DNA from: an uncultured Collinsella sp.
GTDB lineage: Bacteria; Actinomycetota; Coriobacteriia; Coriobacteriales; Coriobacteriaceae
DNA: 64,000 bases
Reading direction: 5' to 3'
Assembly (NCBI GenBank): GCA_958415525.1
Contig: CATYZE010000005.1
Span: 1 to 64,000 of the forward strand
Shown here: one piece after another, positions 33,755 through 41,180 of the stretch
How positions within the stretch are numbered: the first letter of the stretch is position 1
Layout of the letters: each line of letters opens with the position of its first letter
Notes under the pieces: generated by a model
What the model was told of the DNA's origin: nothing
The model's database searches: none
What the model saw: the letters and a program-made list of their open reading frames with translations, nothing else
Program-made: the position numbers and the translations under genes

Positions 33755-34948
33755 ATGTTTGAGCGCCATCAAGTTGCCGTGATAGCCCAGAGGATGCGGG
33801 AAACGAATAATCCGTTGATGCAATTTATAATCGGGCCCCGCCAAACGGGAAAGTCGACCATGTTCGTGCAGGCGTTGCACCATGCAGACATGCCCTGTCA
33901 CGTGGCCAATGCGGACGATGTTGTGAATCCCGATGCCAGCTGGCTGCAAATCGAGTGGCAACAGGCAAGAAACCTCACGTCTGGAGGTAAGGTCCCGGCC
34001 GTTTTCGTTGTTGATGAGATTCAAAAGGTGCAGAGTTGGTCCACGGTCGTCAAGGGATTGTACGACCGGGATCGCCGGGAGGGGACGCCGCTCAAGGTCA
34101 TTTTGACCGGATCGTCGTCGCTGCTGCTGCACAAGGGCCTGGAAGAATCCCTTATGGGCCGTTACGAGCTCATTCGGTCGCCGCATTGGTCCTATCGCGA
34201 GTGCAGCGAGGCCTTTGGCTTTTCTTTTGAAGACTATCTCTATCACGGTGGATATCCGGGTGCGGCGCCGCTGGTTTCCGATGACGCCCGTTGGCGAAAC
34301 TATATCCGAGATGCGATCGTCGAGCCGGCGATCTCGCGCGATGTTCTCTCGTTGGAGAATATCCGCAAACCGGCGCTGATGCGCGCGCTCTTTTGGCTCG
34401 CGGCGAGCTATTCGGGGCAGGAGCTTTCGTATTCAAAAATGGTAGGCCAGCTGCAGGATGCCGGTAACACGGTCACGGTCGCCGGGTATTTGGACCTGCT
34501 GGGCAAGGCCGGTTTGGTTACGGCGATCCCCAAGTTCAGTGACAAGGAGCTCGCAAAGCGCCGAAGCACCCCGCGGCTCATGGTTTATGACACGGCGTTT
34601 ATGACGGCGCTCGGCGATAAGGGCCGAGCAGAATGGCTGGAGGATTCGGCGCGGCGGGGTCATTTGGTGGAATCGGCAGTGGGTGCACGACTGCTTGCGC
34701 GCGCGCCGGAAGAGGGTTTTGAGGTCATGTGGTGGCGTGAGGGCGTCAAAGAGGTCGACTTTGTGCTGCGAAGGGATGATGCGCTGAGCGCCATCGAGGT
34801 CAAAAGCGGTGGAGAGTCCGGCCAGAGCGGCATGTCGACGCTCCTAAAAAAGTATCCGCGAGCCAAGCGGATCGTCGTGGGAGGGGCGGCGGCCGGGGCG
34901 TGCACCGTGGAGGATTTTCTGCTCGATAAGGTGACGCTGTTTAACTAG
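33755..34948 (+). CDS. AAA ATPase with DUF4143 and nuclease-like C-terminus (intact)
   Basis: 397 residues. Walker A GPRQTGKST near 27, Walker B VFVVDEIQK near 88 and sensor LTGSSS near 117 mark an AAA_14 ATPase. DUF4143 follows (about 180-390). Near its end EVDFVLRRDDALSAIEVKSG has the D...ExK arrangement of PD-(D/E)XK nucleases, which may or may not be active. Function in cells is unknown. The family is widespread in anaerobes and often near mobile DNA. An AAGGAGG site precedes the ATG, and a twin palindrome lies directly upstream. Two broken relatives lie at 26433 and 32953. Confidence 0.88.
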   Translation: MFERHQVAVIAQRMRETNNPLMQFIIGPRQTGKSTMFVQALHHADMPCHVANADDVVNPDASWLQIEWQQARNLTSGGKVPAVFVVDEIQKVQSWSTVVKGLYDRDRREGTPLKVILTGSSSLLLHKGLEESLMGRYELIRSPHWSYRECSEAFGFSFEDYLYHGGYPGAAPLVSDDARWRNYIRDAIVEPAISRDVLSLENIRKPALMRALFWLAASYSGQELSYSKMVGQLQDAGNTVTVAGYLDLLGKAGLVTAIPKFSDKELAKRRSTPRLMVYDTAFMTALGDKGRAEWLEDSARRGHLVESAVGARLLARAPEEGFEVMWWREGVKEVDFVLRRDDALSAIEVKSGGESGQSGMSTLLKKYPRAKRIVVGGAAAGACTVEDFLLDKVTLFN

Positions 34949-35352
34949 CCTGAGTATTTTGACTTGGGCGTTGGATGGGTGCTCGGCTGCCGCGTGCGAT
35001 GGTGAAAACCGGGCCAGGCCTTACTAGCGGATATGCATGCAGGAGGGGCTTCCAATTTTCATGTCCCGCTCATATCGTCTGTCAGAAACCTGACGAATGA
35101 CCTGTCCCCCCTGTCATGCCCTTGTCACAAAATCTATTAACGGGACCGTCAAATTTCCTCCTGCATTTTCTGACGGTACCGCGGTTCCCGCATGATTTTT
35201 GGGACTTGCGCTGCGGGCGTATTTGCCTATTGATGTCAGCTGTGCCGTCAATCAACAGAAGGTGGTTTACATCTGTGGTTTTAGTACTAAGATATGCTTC
35301 TAATAAATTGCATTAGTGGCTTTAGTTTTGGGGGAAACGAGGCAACGTGACT
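34949..35352. other. Gene-free stretch
   Basis: No convincing gene, repeat or RNA. A 66-codon frame at 35116 has no ribosome binding site and no recognisable features. The last 80 bp are AT-richer and probably hold the promoter of the flavodoxin-like gene. Confidence 0.5.
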
Positions 35353-35904
35353 ATGACGTGCTCTATGGTGGTCAACAGCAAGAGCGGCAATACCAGGATG
35401 GTTTCGGGAGCGATTAAGCGCGCGCTGCAGGCAGCGGGCGTCGAGTTTGTCCATGCTGCCGCGCTGAGCGACGACGCCGATCCCGAGCAGGTTATGAACG
35501 AGGCCCAAGGTGCCTGTGTGGCCGACACGGTGCTCGTTGGCTTTTGGTGTGACAAGGGCACCTGTTCGCCTTCGGTGGCGGCACTGCTTTCCGCCCTGCA
35601 TGGCAAGCGCGTTTTCCTATTTGGTACCTGCGGCTTTGGCGCTAGCGAGGATTACTTTAGGCAGATCATCGATCGCGTGACGTCCAATTTGGCCGGAGAT
35701 GCCGAGCTTGTGGGCTGGGCCATGTGCCAGGGCAAGATGGGCCCCGCGGTCAAGCAGCGCTACGAGGCGATGCTCGAGCAAGAGCCCGAAAACGCACGCT
35801 TTAAGATGCTACTCGACAACTGGGTCGCCGCAAAGGATCATCCCACCAAGGAAGATCTGGACAACATGGCTGCAGCCGCCAAAAAGGCCGTGCTGGGGGA
35901 GTAG
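35353..35904 (+). CDS. Flavodoxin-like protein
   Basis: 183 residues. The N-terminal SMVVNSKSGNTRMVSGAI matches the FMN phosphate loop (T/S-x-T-G-x-T class) of the flavodoxin fold. GFWCDKGTCSP and FGTCGFG are the other two FMN-contact loops. Such proteins carry electrons or act as small reductases. Partner genes are not adjacent. ATG at 35353 is preferred over GTG at 35347 because ACGAGG sits about 10 bases upstream. Confidence 0.85.
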   Translation: MTCSMVVNSKSGNTRMVSGAIKRALQAAGVEFVHAAALSDDADPEQVMNEAQGACVADTVLVGFWCDKGTCSPSVAALLSALHGKRVFLFGTCGFGASEDYFRQIIDRVTSNLAGDAELVGWAMCQGKMGPAVKQRYEAMLEQEPENARFKMLLDNWVAAKDHPTKEDLDNMAAAAKKAVLGE

Positions 35905-35946
35905 CTCCCATCGCTGACGGCGGTCGGTCCATCTTTCTAAATGTAA

Positions 35947-36075
35947 CGTCCTCCCGGACGGCGGCGCACGAAGTTCCCTGCTCTACAGTCCTGCGCAAGA
36001 CGAAGGCCACATTAAGTGGCCTTCTTTGCGTGCGGAACTCGCGATGAACTTCGTGCCCCGCCGTCCGGGAGGACG
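35947..36075 (+). repeat. Nested structured element, family D (copy 1)
   Basis: Outer arms 35947-35976 and 36046-36075 (30 bp, one mismatch). Inner hairpin AAGGCCAC/GTGGCCTT at 36003-36023. Between them lie a left strand with CCTGCTC and ACAGTCCTGC and a right strand GTGCGGAACTCGCGAT. The same inner strands occur in the element at 41031-41161 read on the other strand, while the outer arms differ in sequence but still pair. Confidence 0.9.
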
Positions 36076-36120
36076 CCTCTTTATTGATGGGAGGCCTGAT
36101 AGGTCGATGATTCCGTGCCC

Positions 36121-36584
36121 GGATGCGTCCAAAGTGAGACGGGCTTTCCGGATGGGCAGGCTTTCGGAAAATGCGTCCCGGAATTTGCCTTTGGAATGGG
36201 ACGTAGTTTCCCGTTGAGGTGCTTTGCGGAAAGTGCGTCCCACTCTGGGCGTTCGAAGTGGGACGCACTTTCCCAAAAGCGTTCCAACGGGAAATTGCGT
36301 CCCATTATTCGGTCAAGAAACGGGATGCATTTTCCCAATGAGAGCAAAACCGGAAAATGCATCCCACAATCAGCCCTCAAAGTGGGACGCCGTTTCCCAA
36401 TGAGGCTCAAGCGGAAAATGCATCCTGGAATTTGCGCTCAAAGTGGGATGTGGTTTCCGGTTGAGGGTCTAAGGGGAAAGTGCGTCTCAGAATCGACGCT
36501 TGAAATGGGATGCAGTTTCCCGATGAGGCACTCGACGGAAAATGCATCCCGGAAATGGGCTTTGAGCTTGGACGATGCTCTCCC
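36121..36584. repeat. Array of seven 62-bp hairpin units
   Basis: Each unit has GGAAAATGCATCCC (or a close variant), 15-18 bp, then TGGGACGCNNTTTCCC, then 14-16 bp. Units begin near 36166, 36228, 36289, 36352, 36413, 36475 and 36537, period 61-63 bp. A worn half-unit is at 36122-36149. The two motifs of a unit pair into a hairpin. Spacers vary but keep a loose pattern (CTCAAAG in one, ATGAGGC in the other). A single unit occurs at 40900-40945. No protein is encoded. Confidence 0.9.
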
Positions 36585-36600
36585 AGTACCTTCGTTTTAA

Positions 36601-36659
36601 AAATGAGACACGCCGTTGGCGGAAATGAGACACGTGGAATTGGGCATCGGGCGTACTAT
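36601..36659 (+). promoter_or_regulatory. Putative promoter region of the large surface protein
   Basis: AAATGAGACACG occurs at 36601 and 36623 (22 bp apart), followed by a possible -10 box TACTAT at 36654-36659, 45 bp before the chosen start codon. The direct repeat could be an activator or repressor site. No strong -35 is visible. Confidence 0.4.
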
Positions 36660-36703
36660 TCGTGGAAATGAGTCCACTTCACTTGAGTAAAGCGAGGTCC
36701 CCC

Positions 36704-39700
36704 ATGCACGTTCCACACCCCCACATCCGTCGGTTGTCGAAAATCCCGCTTGCCGGGACGGCGGCGCTTGCTGCGTTGATCGCCACGAGCGTCGCCTGCT
36801 TCACGGCCACGCCCCAGGTTGCCCAGGCGGCAGACGCGCCCGCAATCACCGATATGACCGAGCAGGATTATCAAGCCCTGGGTCTGGGCGCGAGCGAGGA
36901 CATTCCGGCCGATACCGTTGGCCCCTATTCCACTGATACCCCCACGACGTTTGCCACGCGCAGCGAGGTCTATATGGCAGCTAACGGTAGCCATGGCAAT
37001 CGCTACACTCTGCGCGACAAGCTCGAGAACGTCGAGCGCGGTGACATTGGCGGCAGCAGCAAACTCACCGATGGCTATGGAAGTGTGTGGGGCGCCGCAA
37101 AGTTCTGGCAAAACGTCAACAACTTCGATACGAACAGCGATCTCTACAAGCATAGCGACTACGGTGGCGGCACCTGGTCGTACCTAAGCAACAATGTGTC
37201 CTCAACAGTACTCGCCAACGACAACAACGGTTTCTCGGGCATTCACGCCACGAGTGTTGAGTTCTGCAGCGACGCCAGCACGGGCAAAAAGAGCCGCGTT
37301 GCCGAGCTTCGTGCCTACGGCGACAGTTCTTCCACGACGATCGGCGGCAAGTCGTACGCCGGAAAGGTTGAGCTGGTCCTCTACTCGTTTAGCAACGGGC
37401 GCACGCGCACTCTCGACACACGCCTGCCGGTGACGGTTAACACTAATATGATGGACGGAAGCCGTTTTAAGTATCTGAACGCCGGTTACCTGCAAGAGCA
37501 CGACGCCGTCTTTGATGTCGAGGCGGGCGATGTCGATGGCGACGGCGTCGACGAGCTTTTTGTCTACGCGGGCTGCTATGTCGACGAGAACGGCGTGCGC
37601 AAGGCTGTAGTCGACATGTATGACTTGGAGGGCGGCAACTGGAAGCAAAGCGTCGTCAAGATCGACGCCGGTAACGCCGCGGACTACACCACGCACAACA
37701 AGGGCGGGAACGACTCCTGGACGCAGCTTCAGTCATCTCCTGTCGTTTCGCTAGCGGCCGGCGACCTCGATCGCGATTTTTGCGATGACCTCGCCATCGT
37801 GGTCTCGGCACCCTACGGCAAAAAGAATATTGATAAGTCGACGCATTGCGAGCTGTTTTCGTGGGATGCATCCAAGGGTGCGCTCGTCCATGTCGATGCT
37901 CTGGGTGACGCGGGCGCAATCTCCCTCTCCGCGAACGGCAAGACCATGGTCGCTGCGAATGCGACATTCGGCACGTTTGCCGCCTACGATGAAGAAGGAA
38001 AGAAGACGGGTGAAACCGTCACGGGCCTTATTCTTGCGGGCTATGACTGGCAACGCAGCGCTTTTGATTACGGCGCTTCTGACGGCAGCAAGGGGCTGTA
38101 CGGCGCGCTGTACCGCTACGCGTATTTTGACTCGGAGTCTGGCGAGTTCAAGCTTTCCGATTGCAAGGAATACAGAGACGGACTCCTCGCCTCCTATGGG
38201 CTGATGCATGTGCCCAACAGCGCATGGAAGGATAGCGCTCAGGATAAGCGCTATCCGTGCACCTTGGCGCCTATTGCCCTTGCCACTGCCAACCTTGACG
38301 GCCTGTCCGAGCAGCTGGCGGTCGACGAGGTGCTCGTGGGCGGCGATGTGTTCCGCGACTTTGCCTGCAACACGGCACAGAGCGGGGCTCAGGGCTTGGG
38401 GTCCATGGTCGGAACCATGAGCATGAGCGGTCAGCAATACAACAGCAGCAACAAACATGACCACAAGGGTATAGAGCAGGTGTGGATCAGCGACGTCAAG
38501 GCGGGCAGCATCTCGGGTTCGGACCGCTATAACGAGAGCTTTATCGCCGTGGTGGGCAAGCACCGCGACGAGGACCTGCGCAAGAACGATGACTACTATT
38601 GGATGACCGCTTCGCATCTTTCGCTCGACGAGAACGGAAGGGTGCACCGCGGCGAGGAGCAGGTGATTAGCGAGAGCAACCGTCGCGGCACTACCTACGG
38701 CACATTTATCTCGCTCGCGCTGCCCGATGTCGACAACGACAGCGTCAAGATCACGTACAAGGACCGCTACAAGGTCTATACCAACCCGCGCGTGCTTGCC
38801 GTGCTGCAGGATGCGCCCTATGTTGAGGATCTGGAGCAGGCATACGGCTATCTGGTGTTGGGCGGCACGTCATACGGCGAGGGAAAGAGCACGGGGACAT
38901 CCCAGGGCTATACCATTGGCGCCGAGTTGGGCGTTGCCGTCGAGGTGCAGACCGGTCCGCCCCTGGTCGCGATTAATGCTTCAGTCGATTTTGCCGCCGA
39001 GGGATGCTATGACTACCGGAGCGAACGCACAGTGAGCGCAAGCGTAAGCTATGAGTCGCATGCCGGCGAGGGTGACAAGGCCGTGCTCTACACGATTCCG
39101 ATGGTCTATTACGAGTACGAGATCGAAAATGAGGAAACTGGTGGCAAGGGCGTGATGGCGGCGCCCGTGTCGCTCGGCGCGCAGACCTCGGTCGTTAATG
39201 TCGAGGCCTATGACCGCATTGCCAAACAGCACAATATGACGCCGCTCAGCTACTTTTTGACCAACCGGTCGGGAGAACCCGGAACCTATCAAACGACGCT
39301 CAACGGCGAGACTCCCGTTGGGGATTCCTTTGGTCTGGGCAAGCCTGGCGTGACGCGCGCCTACACGCACGATGGGTTTAACGGCGCCGTCGCGCAGTCG
39401 GGAGCGAGTATTGAGCAGACCATCGAAGTCGAGGAGGGCGAGGAGCAGGAGTTTGAGTACGGCTTTACGCTGAACGGCAGCGTTGTCATGGGCGCGAAGC
39501 TCGCAAAGCACGAGTTGTTTGGCGGCCTGTGCTTTGGTGCCAACGCCGGCTTTACTACGGGTAACTCCTCGAGTGAATCGACCGAATACGGTGGTACCGT
39601 CGACAACCTGCCCGAGGCTGCGCAGAACAAGTACGGTTTTGTGTGGCGCCTGGGCGTCAACGCGGTGGATGTCGACAAGTTCGAGGCAGACTCGGGCGAC

Positions 39701-40810
39701 AAGCTCGGCACCAAGGACACCGACCAGTTCTGGATCGTGGGCTATGACGTCAAGGATGTCGAGATGCCCGAGGCACCGGCTGTGACGGGCTTTACGGCAA
39801 ACGCCGTTGATTCGACCAGTGTTACGTTTAGCTGGGACGATGTGCTCGCAAAGAAGAACGGCTTTAGCTACGGCGTAGGCATGCTGCAGAGCAATGCGGC
39901 GGACGCCGTCGTCAATAGCTGGAAGATTGCCGACAACACGCAGACCTCGCTCAAGTGGGATGGGCTGCAGCCCAATACGGAGTATCGATTCGCCATCGCC
40001 GCCGTTAAGAATGGATCCACGACCGAAACAGGTATTCGCTCGGCAATCATCACGGTCAAGACCATGCCCGATGGCATGACGATGACCGTGAGCGGACCTG
40101 CGGCGGATGTTGAAGAGGGGTCGGATCTTGGATACGACTCTTCGGTCGAGCGCGCGGCGGGAAGCCACCTAACGCTCTCGGCGATCGGCCAGGTGACGCA
40201 ACTCGGCGCCGACGGTAGCGAAACGGAGCTAGCGCCGACATATATGTGGTATCGCAAGGGTCGCGGCGAGACCGAGTTCAAGCGTGTGGGTGCCGATGGC
40301 AACCTCGCAGCCGGGACGGCCTCGAAGCTCGAAATCGACCTGACCGCAGACGATGACGGCGCACAGTACTACTGCCACGTAGGATACAACGACGTGGGCC
40401 TCGACACCGGCACGACGCTCGTGAATATCGAGGCCGAGGAGACGGCGCCCACAACGGTGAACGCCACTCCGATCCGCACGCGCCGCCTGTTCTCGCAGGC
40501 AAGCGCGGGCGCCAAGAAGTTCCTGGACCATACGCTGGTAAACACCGCCGGCCCAACCGATTCCGAAGGCTCAAAGGACCCCGAGACCCCGACGACCCCG
40601 GAGACTCCTGAGACCCCGACGAACCCGGACAAGCCCAAGTCCGACAACGGAGCTAAGACCGACACCAAGGTCAAGACTACGACCACAGCGAAGAACCTCG
40701 CAAACACCGGCGACCAAACATTCGCCCTAGTCGCCACCGCAGCAGCAGCGGGAGCAACGCTCGTAGTGATAGCCCTCATCATGCTGATCAAGCGCCGCAA
40801 GACCCACTAG
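36704..40810 (+). CDS. Large wall-anchored surface protein with FG-GAP-like, FN3 and Ig-like parts
   Basis: 1368 residues. A signal peptide (IPLAGTAALAALIATSVACF to AQA-AD, residues about 14-44) is followed by a region with calcium-loop motifs of FG-GAP/VCBS type (GDVDGDGVDELFVYAG, GDLDRDFCDDLAIVV) and ALPDVDNDSVKITY. A central part (about 740-1030) is beta-rich with many Ser/Thr (TTGNSSSESTEYGG). A fibronectin III domain (about 1035-1130), an Ig-like domain (about 1135-1250, DDGAQYYCHV), and a Pro/Thr/Lys wall spanner then lead to LANTGD, a membrane helix and KRRKTH. It is probably attached by a sortase and faces outward. Ligand unknown. ATG 36704 has GAGGT upstream. GTG 36662 is an alternative. 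Confidence 0.85.
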   Translation: MHVPHPHIRRLSKIPLAGTAALAALIATSVACFTATPQVAQAADAPAITDMTEQDYQALGLGASEDIPADTVGPYSTDTPTTFATRSEVYMAANGSHGNRYTLRDKLENVERGDIGGSSKLTDGYGSVWGAAKFWQNVNNFDTNSDLYKHSDYGGGTWSYLSNNVSSTVLANDNNGFSGIHATSVEFCSDASTGKKSRVAELRAYGDSSSTTIGGKSYAGKVELVLYSFSNGRTRTLDTRLPVTVNTNMMDGSRFKYLNAGYLQEHDAVFDVEAGDVDGDGVDELFVYAGCYVDENGVRKAVVDMYDLEGGNWKQSVVKIDAGNAADYTTHNKGGNDSWTQLQSSPVVSLAAGDLDRDFCDDLAIVVSAPYGKKNIDKSTHCELFSWDASKGALVHVDALGDAGAISLSANGKTMVAANATFGTFAAYDEEGKKTGETVTGLILAGYDWQRSAFDYGASDGSKGLYGALYRYAYFDSESGEFKLSDCKEYRDGLLASYGLMHVPNSAWKDSAQDKRYPCTLAPIALATANLDGLSEQLAVDEVLVGGDVFRDFACNTAQSGAQGLGSMVGTMSMSGQQYNSSNKHDHKGIEQVWISDVKAGSISGSDRYNESFIAVVGKHRDEDLRKNDDYYWMTASHLSLDENGRVHRGEEQVISESNRRGTTYGTFISLALPDVDNDSVKITYKDRYKVYTNPRVLAVLQDAPYVEDLEQAYGYLVLGGTSYGEGKSTGTSQGYTIGAELGVAVEVQTGPPLVAINASVDFAAEGCYDYRSERTVSASVSYESHAGEGDKAVLYTIPMVYYEYEIENEETGGKGVMAAPVSLGAQTSVVNVEAYDRIAKQHNMTPLSYFLTNRSGEPGTYQTTLNGETPVGDSFGLGKPGVTRAYTHDGFNGAVAQSGASIEQTIEVEEGEEQEFEYGFTLNGSVVMGAKLAKHELFGGLCFGANAGFTTGNSSSESTEYGGTVDNLPEAAQNKYGFVWRLGVNAVDVDKFEADSGDKLGTKDTDQFWIVGYDVKDVEMPEAPAVTGFTANAVDSTSVTFSWDDVLAKKNGFSYGVGMLQSNAADAVVNSWKIADNTQTSLKWDGLQPNTEYRFAIAAVKNGSTTETGIRSAIITVKTMPDGMTMTVSGPAADVEEGSDLGYDSSVERAAGSHLTLSAIGQVTQLGADGSETELAPTYMWYRKGRGETEFKRVGADGNLAAGTASKLEIDLTADDDGAQYYCHVGYNDVGLDTGTTLVNIEAEETAPTTVNATPIRTRRLFSQASAGAKKFLDHTLVNTAGPTDSEGSKDPETPTTPETPETPTNPDKPKSDNGAKTDTKVKTTTTAKNLANTGDQTFALVATAAAAGATLVVIALIMLIKRRKTH

Positions 40811-40837
40811 CACCCAGTCGAACATATCGACAACCCA

Positions 40838-40875
40838 AAAACCCGGGTAGCCAAAAAACAGGCCACCCGGGTTTT
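40838..40875 (+). terminator. Terminator of the large surface protein gene
   Basis: AAAACCCGGGT pairs with ACCCGGGTTTT around an AG-CC-rich loop, 28 bp past the stop. Confidence 0.8.
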
Positions 40876-40899
40876 CTGTTGATTGGAGACTCCGCAAGC

Positions 40900-40945
40900 G
40901 GAAACTGCATCCCATTCCGGACGTGAATTCTGGGACACGGTTTCC
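40900..40945. repeat. Solo unit of the 62-bp hairpin array
   Basis: GGAAACTGCATCCC at 40900 and TGGGACACGGTTTCC ending at 40945 match the two motifs of the array at 36121-36584 with the same spacing. Confidence 0.85.
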
Positions 40946-40954
40946 GGATGCAAA

Positions 40955-40977
40955 AAAGGCCACATGATGTGGCCTTC
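40955..40977. terminator. Hairpin AAGGCCACA/TGTGGCCTT
   Basis: Perfect inverted repeat with a short loop. Almost the same sequence forms the inner hairpin of the element at 35947-36075. Confidence 0.7.
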
Positions 40978-41030
40978 AATTTATATATGTTGCGGGTGCC
41001 CCCATGACAAGCCGCGTTTCAACACCGAGG

Positions 41031-41161
41031 CGTCTGCCCGGCGACGCGGAATGTAAGGTTCATCGCGAGTTCCGCACGAGCCGGAGAGCACTTAATGTGC
41101 TCTCCGTGCGAGCAGGACTGTCCGAGCAGGGAACCTTACGTTCCGCGCCGCTGGGCAGACG
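41031..41161 (-). repeat. Nested structured element, family D (copy 2, inverted)
   Basis: Outer arms 41031-41061 and 41131-41161 (31 bp, three mismatches that would be G-U pairs in one RNA strand). Inner hairpin GGAGAGCAC/GTGCTCTCC at 41083-41105. On the minus strand the internal-loop strands match those of copy 1 (CCTGCTC, ACAGTCCTGC, GTGCGGAACTCGCGAT). It lies 20 bp past the stop of the leftward LTA synthase gene. The 40811-41180 gap also holds a terminator, a solo array unit and a hairpin. Confidence 0.9.
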
Positions 41162-41180
41162 AACCAGTTAAGACGCGCCG

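Noticed and set aside
35116..35316. 66-codon protein gene
   Set aside because: No ribosome binding site, no family resemblance, unusual composition. It lies in an otherwise empty gap.
36121..36584. CRISPR array
   Set aside because: Repeats are 14-16 bp and palindromic within each unit, spacers keep a loose shared pattern, and no cas genes are present.
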